A stretch of 64,000 nucleotides of DNA from SAR202 cluster bacterium (lineage in GTDB: Bacteria > Chloroflexota > Dehalococcoidia > Lucifugimonadales > UBA1123): the NCBI GenBank assembly GCA_030752795.1, contig JASMDM010000010.1, positions 1 through 64,000 of the forward strand, read 5' to 3'. The notes under the pieces were generated by a model that worked only from the letters and a program-made list of their open reading frames with translations, was not told where the DNA came from and did not search any database. Both the position numbers and the translations under genes were made by a program. Positions 10,971 to 21,393 of the stretch are shown piece by piece (the stretch's first letter is position 1; each line of letters opens with the position of its first letter).

Positions 10971-11600
10971 ATGGAAAACACCCACGTAGACATCTATTTC
11001 GACTACGCTTGACCCTGGGTCTACAATGCAGCCGTGTGGCTGGATAGAGTTCAGAAGGCCTCCCCGGGGACGCTGGACATCACCTGGAAGAATTTCTCTT
11101 TGGAGCAGGTGAACAGCAAAGAGGGGCCGGAGTGGAAGGTCTGGGAGGAGAAGGGTCTCGACGAGGCGAGGGCGCTTCTGGCGTCGGTCGCCGGCGAGGC
11201 TGCGAAGCGACAAGGCGGCGAGGCATTCGATCGATTCCACCTGGCGTTGCTGACGGCGCGCCACGGCGGCGGTCGCGTCGCCCTGAACGAGGTTGACTCG
11301 TTGGTCAAGGTCGCCGAAGACGCAGGCCTTGACGCCGCGCAGTTCCGAAAGGACCTTGACGACCCCGGACTCGTCAAGATCGTCGCGGACGATCACGAGA
11401 ATTCGACCGGAAATCTCGGGGCGTTCGGGACCCCGACATTCGTTTTCGACAACGGACAGTCGGCGTACGTCAAAACGTTCATCCCGCCGGAGGATGAGTC
11501 ATTGGAAGCTTTCGAAAACTTCCTCGGATTGTTCTCGCAGCGATCCTACATCGGCGAGGTCAAGCGCCCGCAGCCCCCGTGGCCAAAGGGCGCGGTCTAA
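10971..11600 (+). CDS. DsbA/FrnE-family thiol oxidoreductase, probable selenoprotein (TGA 11010..11012 = Sec)
   Basis: AAGGAG SD then MENTHVDIYFDYA[TGA]PWVYNAAVWLDRV...; TGA replaces the catalytic Cys of (C)PWx; same frame continues to a canonical cis-Pro segment GAFGTPTFVF. Confidence 0.82.
11026..11045 (+). promoter_or_regulatory. Candidate bacterial SECIS hairpin
   Basis: CAGCC-GTGT-GGCTG 5-bp stem, extended by two A-T pairs across a G.G mismatch; loop begins 22 nt after TGA with G first. Confidence 0.6.
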
Positions 11601-11844
11601 ACCGCCAAGGACATCGACCGGGCGACTCGAAGGGATGCCCCGCCGGTTCGCCCGGTACCCACAACCTACCAGCGCCACGAACCCCGTTTATCATCTTCAG
11701 AAAGGCGCTGATGATCCGTCACCATAGCAAAGGCTCCAATCGCAGGATACGCGTGACCCAGTTGCGCGGCTATCTATATTTGCGGAGATTTGTGGCGGAT
11801 ATTGTCCGCGTATCGAAATCTCGCCCAGCCTGCCTCTGCACCTC

Positions 11845-12561
11845 GTGACCGCGTCTTCGTCGTCCCTGGGCCTCGACGAGCTTCAACGATCTCTCGGCGT
11901 GACGTTCGATGACCCGGGTTTGCTTGAGCTCGCCCTCGTACACAGCTCGTACGTCGCCGAATACCCGGACGCCCATCCCGAGTCGAATGAGCGCCTGGAG
12001 TACCTCGGCGACGCCCTGGTCGGCTTGGTCGTGGCGCACGAGTTGTACCAGCGCTTCCCCGACAACCCGGAGGGGCGCCTCACTCAGATGCGAGCGGCTT
12101 TAGTGAGCAAAGAAGCACTCGCGCGGGTCGCCGAATCCTTGGACCTCGGCGCGTCACTCATCGTTGGCAAGGGCGAAGCCGGAACCGGCGGCGCGGAACG
12201 TGAGTCGAACCTGGCGGACGCTTTCGAGGCCGTCGTGGGCGCGGTTCTGATCGACCAAGGCTACGACGTTGCTCGAGAGTTCACTCTGCGCGCGCTGGCG
12301 GACTCGATACGGGCCGTGTCGGAACAGGACGGCCCTCCACGGCATCCGAAGTCGCTTCTGCACGAAGTGGCGATGTCCCGAGGGTTCACCCCGCCGTCAT
12401 ACCGCGTCATCTCGACCGAGGGTGAGGATCACCTGCCTCGATTCACGTGCGAGGTCGTGGTCAACGGCGAGCGCATGGGAACGGGCGCCGGCCGACGCAA
12501 AGCCCACGCCGAGCGCGAAGCCGCCGCCGAGGCGCTCGAGACGCTGGGCCACGAGATTTGA
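11845..12561 (+). CDS. rnc: Ribonuclease III
   Basis: NERLEYLGDALVG signature and C-terminal dsRBD. Confidence 0.96.
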   Translation: MTASSSSLGLDELQRSLGVTFDDPGLLELALVHSSYVAEYPDAHPESNERLEYLGDALVGLVVAHELYQRFPDNPEGRLTQMRAALVSKEALARVAESLDLGASLIVGKGEAGTGGAERESNLADAFEAVVGAVLIDQGYDVAREFTLRALADSIRAVSEQDGPPRHPKSLLHEVAMSRGFTPPSYRVISTEGEDHLPRFTCEVVVNGERMGTGAGRRKAHAEREAAAEALETLGHEI

Positions 12562-12567
12562 GCAGGG

Positions 12568-14147
12568 CTACCGTCTCTGGTACTTCTGCCCTAGCGCTTC
12601 TTCCCACCTGAGGTAATTCACCATATCCGCGTAGTTCCTGCTGGCGCCCGTGGGTAGCACGTCGGTGGGTGAACTCATTACGCCCGTCAATCCCATCTCG
12701 ACCGGTAAATCAGCGGACCTCCACGCCTTCATCCCCCCATCCAGAACCGACCGTTGCGGTATCCCAGATTGGTCAGCGTGGCGCCGGCAAGCGTCGACTG
12801 GAGTCCATCAGTACAAGTCACCGTCAGGTCAGCCTGTTTGTCAGCGGCCGCGCTGTCGATCTGTAACTCGAGCCAACCGCGTGGAATCCAGTGTGCGGAC
12901 GGCACGTGGCCTCGGGCGAAGTCCTGGCTGAGGTCAACGAAGAGGACCGTGGAATCGCTATTCGAATAAAGCTGCCGAGGAGACACGAAGTTTGCCGCCC
13001 GCAGCGCAGGGTCGTAACTTGACGGCAGCCGGCCGGAATCACCCGTCTCCAAGGCGAATCCGGAGGCGCACCAGGCGTCGGCGCCGCCATCGACGACGTA
13101 TACTTCCTCGAACCCCATCTGCCTGTAGAACGATGCGGTGATTGTTGCCCGCGCGTTCCGGTCGCAACAGAACACAACAGGGCTGTTATGCACCACCGCC
13201 ACCTCGTCGACGCGCTGGACGGCCTGACCCCCCGGAAACCACTGAAAACCGGGGATGTGGCCTCCTTCGTACTCGGACCCGGCTCGCACGTCGACAAGAT
13301 AGACGTTCTCTCGATCGCGGCGTCGCATCATCTCAGCCAAGCCATCCATATCGAGGCGCCGGACCCCGTCTTCAGCGCCGATCCAGGCAGCGTAAGCTTC
13401 GGCTGCAGCCAAGCCTTCCGCCGAGGGCTCGGGCAACTCGATGCGATCTGCGCCCTCCTCCAGCGTCTGACCCGCGAGCGCCCAACCCGCGGTTCCATTC
13501 TCGAGGCCGTACAGATTGCGCAGCCCCATGCGCTGGAGGATCCGCGTGCCGATAATGCTCCGAGTACGGCCGGCGCAGCTAACCACAACCGTCGTGTCTT
13601 CATCCAGAGCCTCGGTGATGTCGGTGATCCGCAAAGCCAGCTCCGCGCCCGGAACGCTGCAAGCACCAGGCACACAGGACCGCTGATACTCCTCGGGCGT
13701 CCGCGAATCCAAGATGACCAGCTTCTCACCGTTTCCCAAGCGCTCAAGCAACTCGGTCGCCGTTATCTCCGGAACCTCGTGCTCGACCTGTACTCGCTCG
13801 CCGAAATCCTTACTGGGCACGTTGACGCCCCACTCGGTCGGGCGATGTTCCACGACCCAGCGATTCATGCCGCCGTCGAGGGTCGAGACATCCGTGTAAC
13901 CCATCTCGGTCAGCGTTCCGGCGGCAAGAACCGCCCGCTGGCCGTCGTCGTCGCATACGATGATATTGGCGCCCACGAAAGGGACAGATTCAGGCATGCG
14001 GAACTCGAGCTCTCGCCTGGGAATCAGACTGGAGCCAGGGATATGGGAACTGTTGTACTCGCCCACGTCCCGTACGTCGATCAAGGCGAACGGCGCACTG
14101 CCCGAAAGCAATGAAGCCAGTTCGCCAGCAGCGATGAAGTCGGTCAT
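12568..14147 (-). CDS. Protein with four tandem rhodanese domains; C-terminus shifted by an apparent 1-nt indel in a poly-G run near 12735
   Basis: Four rhodanese-like units each with a Cys loop; after ...RFWMGG the adjacent frame reads MKAWRSADLPVEMGLTG...LRWEEALGQKYQRR*. Confidence 0.85.
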
Positions 14148-14219
14148 GCCTCAGCCTTCGTTTCAACAACTTGCCGAGTCATGGCCGCCCACACGTTGAC
14201 AAAGAATCCGGGCCGCGCG

Positions 14220-14810
14220 CTAGCAGTTGTCAAACCTGGTGGTCGTGAAATCGGTCGCCGAGCAAGCGTCCAAATCGAAGCGGCTGCGCTCCAGGCCACG
14301 GAGATCGTTTCCGTACACGTGAATCTCGGCCGTTGCCCGATCGCTGAAGTTATCCATCTGGTGAATCTCGTCCACCTCGGGTATCAACAAACTCACGTCG
14401 CCGGGTTTGACCTGGTTTACGCGGTCTCGCTCCAGTTGGGCGAAGCCTTCGCGCGAGCGGTCGTCCTGCCTGCGGAAGCGGGTCTCGGTGATAAAGTTGT
14501 CCATCACCCCGATGAGGCCCCACATGCGGTGATCGTGCGGGCCAAGGTGGTCGTCCGGGCCCCAGACGACCGAGGTGATGAGAAGGCCATTGGCCCCGTG
14601 ATGAAGGAGATACGTGCCGTGATTGGCGTTTCTACCCCGCGAGCCCGCAGGCAGCCGGCATTCCTCGGGGATGGCTTTAGGATCGTTAATCAGGCGCTCA
14701 AGATACGCAGAACCTTTGTTGAACAAACGCTCTTGATCGGGATGTTCATCCACCAACCGGCTCATGTCGTGGACAAATTCTTCCAAAGAATAACTGACAA
14801 TGGACACCAC
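14220..14810 (-). CDS. Cysteine dioxygenase-like cupin protein
   Basis: GPDDHLGPHDHRMWGLIGVMDN cupin metal motif; 196 aa. Confidence 0.7.
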   Translation of the reverse strand: MVSIVSYSLEEFVHDMSRLVDEHPDQERLFNKGSAYLERLINDPKAIPEECRLPAGSRGRNANHGTYLLHHGANGLLITSVVWGPDDHLGPHDHRMWGLIGVMDNFITETRFRRQDDRSREGFAQLERDRVNQVKPGDVSLLIPEVDEIHQMDNFSDRATAEIHVYGNDLRGLERSRFDLDACSATDFTTTRFDNC

Positions 14811-15028
14811 AAACCTCCTCCGATCTAAACGTGGCTGTTCAATTCCGACGTTCAGATCACCTCACAAACAACCCATCCAGGTCGTCCCAATGGACTAACA
14901 GTCTACCCCATGCCGCTCGACGGGTCGCAACGACTCACCGCCGCGGTCTCTTCGACACCAATATTCCGAGCTAGCTCGATACGAAAAACTAGATCTGGCG
15001 GCGAAGATCCGGTCGCTTAGTCGTGATC

Positions 15029-16174
15029 TCAGCCGTTGGTCAGCACTTCACGCAGGCGTTGCGCCAGTTCCACCTCCTCGCCGGGACGCAGGTTGACCGG
15101 AATTATCGCGATCTCGCCTTCGAACCCGGACGAGTTGACGCGCACCCCCGGGTCGCCGTCTTCGAGCATCTGGAGGATTCTTTCTTGGCTGGGACCCTTC
15201 CAGTCCTGATCGAAGTGGATCACGGCCCTCGGCGCGTTGGACATCGATTCGAGCATCTCGGGCCTGGCTTCGCTGAGTTCGACCCGCAGGCCGGGGATGT
15301 CCTCAAGGGCCTCAATGACCAGGACGCATTGGTCGCGCCAACCTGACATCACAGCGTCGAAGTCGGTATCGACGAAGATTTCGAGCGCGGTCACGATCCC
15401 CGCGATCTCCTCTTTGCAGACCTTGGCGGCCCTGCCGATGGAGTCGCTGTTGGGGGCGCCGTTCGCATACGCGGCCTCGATCAGGTCGGCCCTTCCCGCC
15501 AAGATGCCGGTGGACTGTGGCCCGAGCACGCCCTTCCCTCCGCTGAAGCTGACCAAATCCGCGCCCATCTCGATGAACTGAGTCAGGTTTTCGGGCGGCG
15601 GGAGCATGGCAGCGGCGTCGACGATGACCGGCACGTCGCGTTCGTGCGCGATCTCGACGACCTTGTCCAGCGGCAAAGCTCCGCCCCGTCGCGGGCCGAA
15701 GATGTACGCGACCGCCGCCGTGTTCTCGTTGATCGCGTCCGCCAGCTCCCACTCATTGGTGCTGCCGCTGTTTCCGATTTCGACCAGTGTCGCGCCCGCC
15801 GCGCGGAAGTTGTGGTCGTAGTTGACCCTGTGTGCGCGGTGCAGGATGATCTCGTTCTTCATGCCGGTCGTGTCCGGCAGTCGCCACACCTTGGCCGGAT
15901 CCGAGCCGGCCATGCAGGCGGCAGCCTCGAGAACCATCCCGGCAGCCGACCCGGCGGTCACCAGTCCAGCCTCGGCGCCCGTCAGATTCGCGATGACCTG
16001 GCCCGCCTTGGCGTTGAGATCGTGCATGTCGACGAACCAGCGCGACGCGTCCTCCATTGCGGATACGACCGCGGGAGGCATGATGCTGCCGCCGTAGACG
16101 GTGATCCACGACGCGGCGTTGATCAGCCGCTTGACGCCGAGCCTCTGGTAGAACTCAACATTCCGGTTCGCCAT
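15029..16174 (-). CDS. SelA-like PLP-dependent enzyme (not clearly true selenocysteine synthase)
   Basis: RLINAASWITVYGGS, DLVSFSGGKGVLGPQSTGIL motif of the SelA/DgaE-like fold; 381 aa. Confidence 0.75.
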   Translation of the reverse strand: MANRNVEFYQRLGVKRLINAASWITVYGGSIMPPAVVSAMEDASRWFVDMHDLNAKAGQVIANLTGAEAGLVTAGSAAGMVLEAAACMAGSDPAKVWRLPDTTGMKNEIILHRAHRVNYDHNFRAAGATLVEIGNSGSTNEWELADAINENTAAVAYIFGPRRGGALPLDKVVEIAHERDVPVIVDAAAMLPPPENLTQFIEMGADLVSFSGGKGVLGPQSTGILAGRADLIEAAYANGAPNSDSIGRAAKVCKEEIAGIVTALEIFVDTDFDAVMSGWRDQCVLVIEALEDIPGLRVELSEARPEMLESMSNAPRAVIHFDQDWKGPSQERILQMLEDGDPGVRVNSSGFEGEIAIIPVNLRPGEEVELAQRLREVLTNG

Positions 16175-16220
16175 TCTTCACGCATCCTTCTCGACGCTGT
16201 CGATGTGGACAGCAGGTTGG

Positions 16221-16988
16221 TTATTTGCCGCGGAATACGGGCGTCCGCTTCTCCGCGAAAGCCGCCAAACCTTCCTGAGCATCCTCGGTCCGCTGGAGCC
16301 GGCGGTTGACGATTCCGGCCAGCCTGACGCGGTCTTCCAGGCGCATGCTCAACCCGCGAACCGCAACTTCCTTGATCGCGCGCATGGCCAGTGGAGCGTT
16401 GTTGAGCAGCTTCTGCACCACCTCGTCCGTGGCGGACTCAAGCTCGTCGTGAGGCACGACTTTGTTGACCATCCCCAGTTCGAGCGCTCGTTCGGCGTTG
16501 ATGAAATCGCCCGTGAACAGAAACTCGAACGCGTAGTTCAGCGGGACACGATGGGCGAGCATGCACGGCCCGCTAACGGAACCGATGCCTCGTTTGGCCT
16601 GCGGCCAGCCGAATTGCGCCTGGTCCGAGGCGATGCGGATGTCCGACGCCAAAGCGATGCCGCCGCCTTGCGCGAGGCACAGCCCGTTGATCGAGGCGAT
16701 GATGGGTTTGAACACCTGCGTCTGGTACACGTACAGGTCCTCGGTTGAGATCTCGTCGGAATATAGGTCGTCGCCCCGACCTGACATGGCAACCAGATCG
16801 TGCCCGACAGAGAATGCCCGGCCATTGCCCGTGATAACCGCGAGCCAAATGTCTGGGTTTTCGTTCACGTCGTGAATCGCGACCCAGAGCTCGTCGCGCA
16901 TAGCGACGTCGATGGCGTTCAGCTTGTCGGGCCGGTTAAGCGTGATGTATCCGACCCTGTTCCGTACTTCGTATTCTACCGTCGACAT
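16221..16988 (-). CDS. Enoyl-CoA hydratase/isomerase family protein
   Basis: VGYITLNRPDKLNAID, crotonase fold motifs. Confidence 0.92.
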   Translation of the reverse strand: MSTVEYEVRNRVGYITLNRPDKLNAIDVAMRDELWVAIHDVNENPDIWLAVITGNGRAFSVGHDLVAMSGRGDDLYSDEISTEDLYVYQTQVFKPIIASINGLCLAQGGGIALASDIRIASDQAQFGWPQAKRGIGSVSGPCMLAHRVPLNYAFEFLFTGDFINAERALELGMVNKVVPHDELESATDEVVQKLLNNAPLAMRAIKEVAVRGLSMRLEDRVRLAGIVNRRLQRTEDAQEGLAAFAEKRTPVFRGK

Positions 16989-17584
16989 TTGTGTCCTCCT
17001 GCGGCGACGTATGCCAGTGTGACCTTACGTGGTTTTGCTTGCGATTCGAAATGTTATCAAGGGCGCAATGCCCTGTTCTCGCCTATACCCTACCTCATGT
17101 CGATGAAATGCGGCACGATAATGCCGCTATTATTCAATTCAACCTCGATCTGACGCGCCTAGCCGGGAATGATGCGATACGATCTTCAGGAGGTCCGACC
17201 ATCGACAATCCAGGTGCTCGGATCATGCGTGCTGTCCCTCCACCTGATTTTTCCTTTGACCAGGATGGCGGCAGTCGGTTCAAATTCGTTCCCAGTCTAC
17301 GCCTGTCACCCGACACCAACAAGAGCGAAAACCTCGCGACGAGATGATCGCATGCCAATCGTTCGCGTGACTTATTCAACGGGCGCGAGCGGAGAGTTCC
17401 GATGGGCGAGAAAGGGGGTCGTCTGATCAACTCAGTGGCGACACCCGCGCTCCACGGCCGCTGAGGCGCCGTGGACGGCGCCAAGCGAGCCTGGTTGCCA
17501 GAACACCGGACGTTCGGATAGGCTCCGCAGTGCGCCCGCTGGCTTCACGCCCCTGTTTCACTAGTCCGGAGAGCCACACCGAAT

Positions 17585-18775
17585 ATGCGCCAAACAACTC
17601 CCCGCTTGACCGCCCTCATGCTGACATTGCTCGTCATCGAGTTCGTCGACGAGTTCGTCTACGGCGCTCGTGAGGCGGCGTGGCCGTTGATACGGGACGA
17701 CCTGGGGCTTTCTTACATCCAGGTCGGCATCTTGCTCAGCGCACCGAACCTTGTGGCGAACGTCGTCGAACCGTTCCTGGTCATTCTGGGCGACGTGTGG
17801 CGTCGGCGGGCGCTGATCCTCGGCGGCGGGGTCGTGTTCGGCGTGGCTCTGTTGCTCACGGCCGTAAGCAACAGTTTCAGCCTCATTCTGGCCGCGTTCA
17901 TCCTGTTTCACCCAGCTTCGGGCGCTTTCGTCAGCCTGTCGCAGGCGACGCTGATGGACGCAGAGCCAAAGCGCCACGAGCACAACATGGCACGATGGAC
18001 GTTGGCGGGATCGCTGGGGGTCGTTCTGGGAGCGCTGGCCCTCGGCGCTGGCGCCGCGGCAGGCGTCGGCTGGCGTTGGTTGTTCGTCGCGACGGCAATC
18101 GCGACCGTCGCCGTCATCGTCTTCGCAGTGCGCATGCCGTTGGGCGGCGCATCCAGCGCTCGACAGGCCGAGCCGTTCACGGCTGCATTCGGACGAGGAT
18201 TGGTGGGTGCGCTGCGATCGTTCAAGCGCCTGCCGGTGCTTCGATGGCTGGTCCTGCTCGAATTTTCCGACATGATGTTGGACGGGCTTCACGGCTACCT
18301 GGCCCTGTACTTCGTCGACGTCGTGGGAGTCAGCGAAGCGAAAGCCGCGTTGGGCTTAGCCGTGTGGACCGGAGTCGGGTTGGCGGGCGACGTCCTGCTG
18401 ATTCCTCTGCTGGAGCGAGTCCGAGGTTTGACGTACCTCCGATTCAGCGTCGTCGCCGAGCTCATCCTGTTTCCAACGTTCCTGCTGGTTCCGGGACTCG
18501 GGCCAAAGCTGGCGGTGGTCGCGATGCTCGGTTTCGCGAACGCGGGCTGGTACTCGATCCTTCAGGGGCAACTCTACTCCACGATGCCCAGCCAAAGCGG
18601 CACTGCGCTCGCGGTCAAGAACATCTCAGGCATCGCCGGAAGCCTCATCCCCCTCGGCATAGGCGCCGCCGCCCGAGCCTGGGGCCTCGGCGGCGCGATC
18701 TGGCTGCTGCTCGCGGGGCCGATCGTGCTGTTGGTGGGGGTGCCAAGGGCGAAGAAAGACCCGCCGAGGCTGTAG
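17585..18775 (+). CDS. MFS transporter
   Basis: ~396 aa with repeated hydrophobic segments. Confidence 0.85.
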   Translation: MRQTTPRLTALMLTLLVIEFVDEFVYGAREAAWPLIRDDLGLSYIQVGILLSAPNLVANVVEPFLVILGDVWRRRALILGGGVVFGVALLLTAVSNSFSLILAAFILFHPASGAFVSLSQATLMDAEPKRHEHNMARWTLAGSLGVVLGALALGAGAAAGVGWRWLFVATAIATVAVIVFAVRMPLGGASSARQAEPFTAAFGRGLVGALRSFKRLPVLRWLVLLEFSDMMLDGLHGYLALYFVDVVGVSEAKAALGLAVWTGVGLAGDVLLIPLLERVRGLTYLRFSVVAELILFPTFLLVPGLGPKLAVVAMLGFANAGWYSILQGQLYSTMPSQSGTALAVKNISGIAGSLIPLGIGAAARAWGLGGAIWLLLAGPIVLLVGVPRAKKDPPRL

Positions 18776-18871
18776 CACGAGGCAACTCAACGAATCACAC
18801 TGTCGCTGCGCATCGAGAACGGGTCGGCTAGGCATCACTCCGACGCCTGAAGTTCTCGCTCAGCGAAACGC

Positions 18872-19892
18872 TCACGCGGGAACGGATTCGAACAGGCTGA
18901 ATTGCGACTCGGTCGGGATTACGCGGACCGTGCGTAGTCCCGCGGCAGCCTGTAGCTCGCGGTGACGTTCCTCAGTGCGAAGCCCGCCGCCGTGCAATGC
19001 GAACATGTGCAGATCGACCAGCGCGTCCACGGGTTCGCTGAGTGGCCGCTCGACGACGATGACCTTTCCGCCGGGACTGACAGCGTCCCTGCAGTTCGAC
19101 AGAATCTTGACCACGGACTCGTCGGTGTTGTCCATGAGCACCGACTTTATTACGCAGGCCCCCGGACGGCATTGTTTCGAAGTAGCTGCCTACTTCCAAC
19201 GAGCACCGACTTTCCCACGGCTGACCTTCGATGGCTAGCTTTGCTTGCTCGATCGTCGTCGGCATGTCGAACAGCACGCCTGTCAGATGAGGATATCGAT
19301 CCAAGATCGGGCCGATCAATTGCCCCTGTCCGCCGCCAACGTCCACGAGCTTGATTATGTCCGAAAAATCGTAGGCGTCCAGCATGAAATCGGGGTCTGG
19401 ATTCGCTCCGGTTACCATCATGTCGTTGAAAATGGCTTGATCATTCGGGTGTTGCAGGAAGTAATCGTATATCTCCTGTCCGTGGACAAGCGAGAACGGG
19501 TTTTGCCCCGTCATGACACTTTCGTAAAAGTTCCCCCAGGTGTCCCAGTTGAATTTGGCTGACGTGAATATCGCCATCGGTCGAAGCGAGCCTTCGACAT
19601 CGCTGCGAAGCCATTCCGAGAGCGGTGTAAGACCGTATTTACCTTCGTCATCCGTCGTGAAGTAGCCGAGAGCGACCATCGCATACATCAGACGGTGTAG
19701 GGTCTCCGCGTGTGCGCCGATGGAAACCGCAAGCTCTTGGCTGTTCTTCTGGCCCTCGACGAGCAAGTCGGCGACACCGAGTTTCGCGGTGACGCAAACC
19801 ATCGCCATGTTTCGAACCGCCTGCAAGAATGCTCGAAGCTGTCGGTCCGGCGGCATCCCTTCGCCGCCTGCAAACGGAAGGGTCGCTGTCAT
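18872..19892 (-). pseudogene. SAM-dependent O-methyltransferase, frameshifted near 19160
   Basis: LVDVGGGQGQLIGPIL in frame 1, then VLMDNTDESVVKILSNCRDAVSPGGKVIVVE in another frame. Confidence 0.75.
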
Positions 19893-19992
19893 GACGGCCT
19901 CCTGCGACTCTTCTCGTGACCACTCGGACGCTCCTGCAGCTATCCGGGCATCAAGCACTCCGGTCCTGTCGAACAGTTTTTCATGCGCCCTA

Positions 19993-20817
19993 CTAGCTCA
20001 GTTTAAAGCTGGCCGGGACCTCGTCGACCATGCCGTCATCCACGAGCTTGTCTAGGTGGGTCGAGACGTTGCGCTCCGCCGATCTCCACAGACCCTTTTT
20101 GAGGTTCTTCGGGTAGATGTCGCGGGCGATGTCGGGCACCGAGCCGTTGCCCTTTTCGAGCGCGGCGACGACCTGGCGCTCTCGTTGTAACCGATGCTCC
20201 ATCTGCCATCGAACCAAGCCTTTGCCCTTCGGAGGCGGGACCACGGGTCCGTGAGCGGGGCACACGGTGTCGTGCCGAAACTTCTGGATCAACTCAAGCG
20301 ATTTCATGTAGTCGCCCAGATTGCCGACCGATGTGGACGATGCTCCGAGGACGGTGTCGCCGGTGAACATGACCCGGTCCTCGCGAAGGTGGTAGCACAC
20401 GTGATCGACCTCGTGGCCGGGCGTGAACAGCGCCCGTAGCGTTGCTCCGCCGCCTGTCCTGAGCAGCTCACGCGATTTCAACGCAACTACGGCTTCTTCG
20501 TTATCGAGCATCTCTTGGAGTCGCTTGACGAGTTTGGGGTGGCACCGAACGGGGGCTTCGAGCGCCTCGTGGATGCGGTCCAACCCTCCGATGTGGTCCA
20601 CGTGGCCGTGGGTGATGACGATCGCGCCGATTTTCGGTTTTCCGAGCTCGGCGTGGTAATCGAGAATCGACTGAATCCACTTCCGGTGATGGTCACCGGT
20701 GTCGATCAGGATCATCTCCTCGGACGGATCGCCGACGAAGAAGTTGTTGCTGCCTCCGGGATGGGCTACGGCAACGTCGTCTATATGCATGTTATAAACG
20801 TGGGGCGTGACTTGCAT
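19993..20817 (-). CDS. MBL-fold metallo-hydrolase
   Basis: ITHGHVDHIGG motif; LACTB2-like C-terminal winged helix. Confidence 0.9.
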   Translation of the reverse strand: MQVTPHVYNMHIDDVAVAHPGGSNNFFVGDPSEEMILIDTGDHHRKWIQSILDYHAELGKPKIGAIVITHGHVDHIGGLDRIHEALEAPVRCHPKLVKRLQEMLDNEEAVVALKSRELLRTGGGATLRALFTPGHEVDHVCYHLREDRVMFTGDTVLGASSTSVGNLGDYMKSLELIQKFRHDTVCPAHGPVVPPPKGKGLVRWQMEHRLQRERQVVAALEKGNGSVPDIARDIYPKNLKKGLWRSAERNVSTHLDKLVDDGMVDEVPASFKLS

Positions 20818-21036
20818 GGCATTTCCTTTCTGCGCTGGGTTCCGCTATGATCGCGCATTTGCGGGATTTTGGCTATACCTGGGCTGGGCGGTGGGGCCCC
20901 GCCCGGTAGTTGTTTGACCCACCGTGGTCCGTGGTGGGTTTGGCCGTGAACGGCCAGAACACCGGGAGCGGTCGATGCGAGCTCGGTGTGGACGCCGGTA
21001 TCGAGCGGGAGGGTTTGTCCGTAATGGTCATCATTT

Positions 21037-21345
21037 AATAAGTTGTGCCCAAAGATCCTCACGATGCGGAACATCTGCCCATTTTGAGCCACGCACCCAT
21101 ACGTTCGCCCTGAGCTTGTCGAAGGGTCGCCTACACGCAACCGTCGCTTGAGCCGTCACGGTCATTTGCTCGATACGTTGTGTCCAACGTTTATTACCAT
21201 GTTGAGTGGTGCTGAGAATAAGAAGCGTTTGGGGTTGCTCAGGCAAAATAGCGTGTTCAGCGACCAGATTCTTCGGCTGCGGCCTCTGAATGACACATTA
21301 TTCCGGCCCCACTTAATTTGTTTATCAACACAACGGCCAGAGCAC
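21037..21345 (+). repeat. Copy A of ~0.3-kb imperfect direct repeat
   Basis: Aligns by eye with 22413..22735 (e.g. GAGAATAAGAAGC, GCTCAGGCAAAAT, AGATTCTTCGGCTGCGGC). Confidence 0.75.
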
Positions 21346-21393
21346 CGAACGCACCAACATTGGTGGTTTCGGTGCCCGCGCCGAGCCTCGCGA

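Noticed and set aside
15029-16174. Calling this gene selA as proof of Sec biosynthesis
   Set aside because: Only SelA-superfamily features are visible and the protein is short; many homologs are unrelated lyases.
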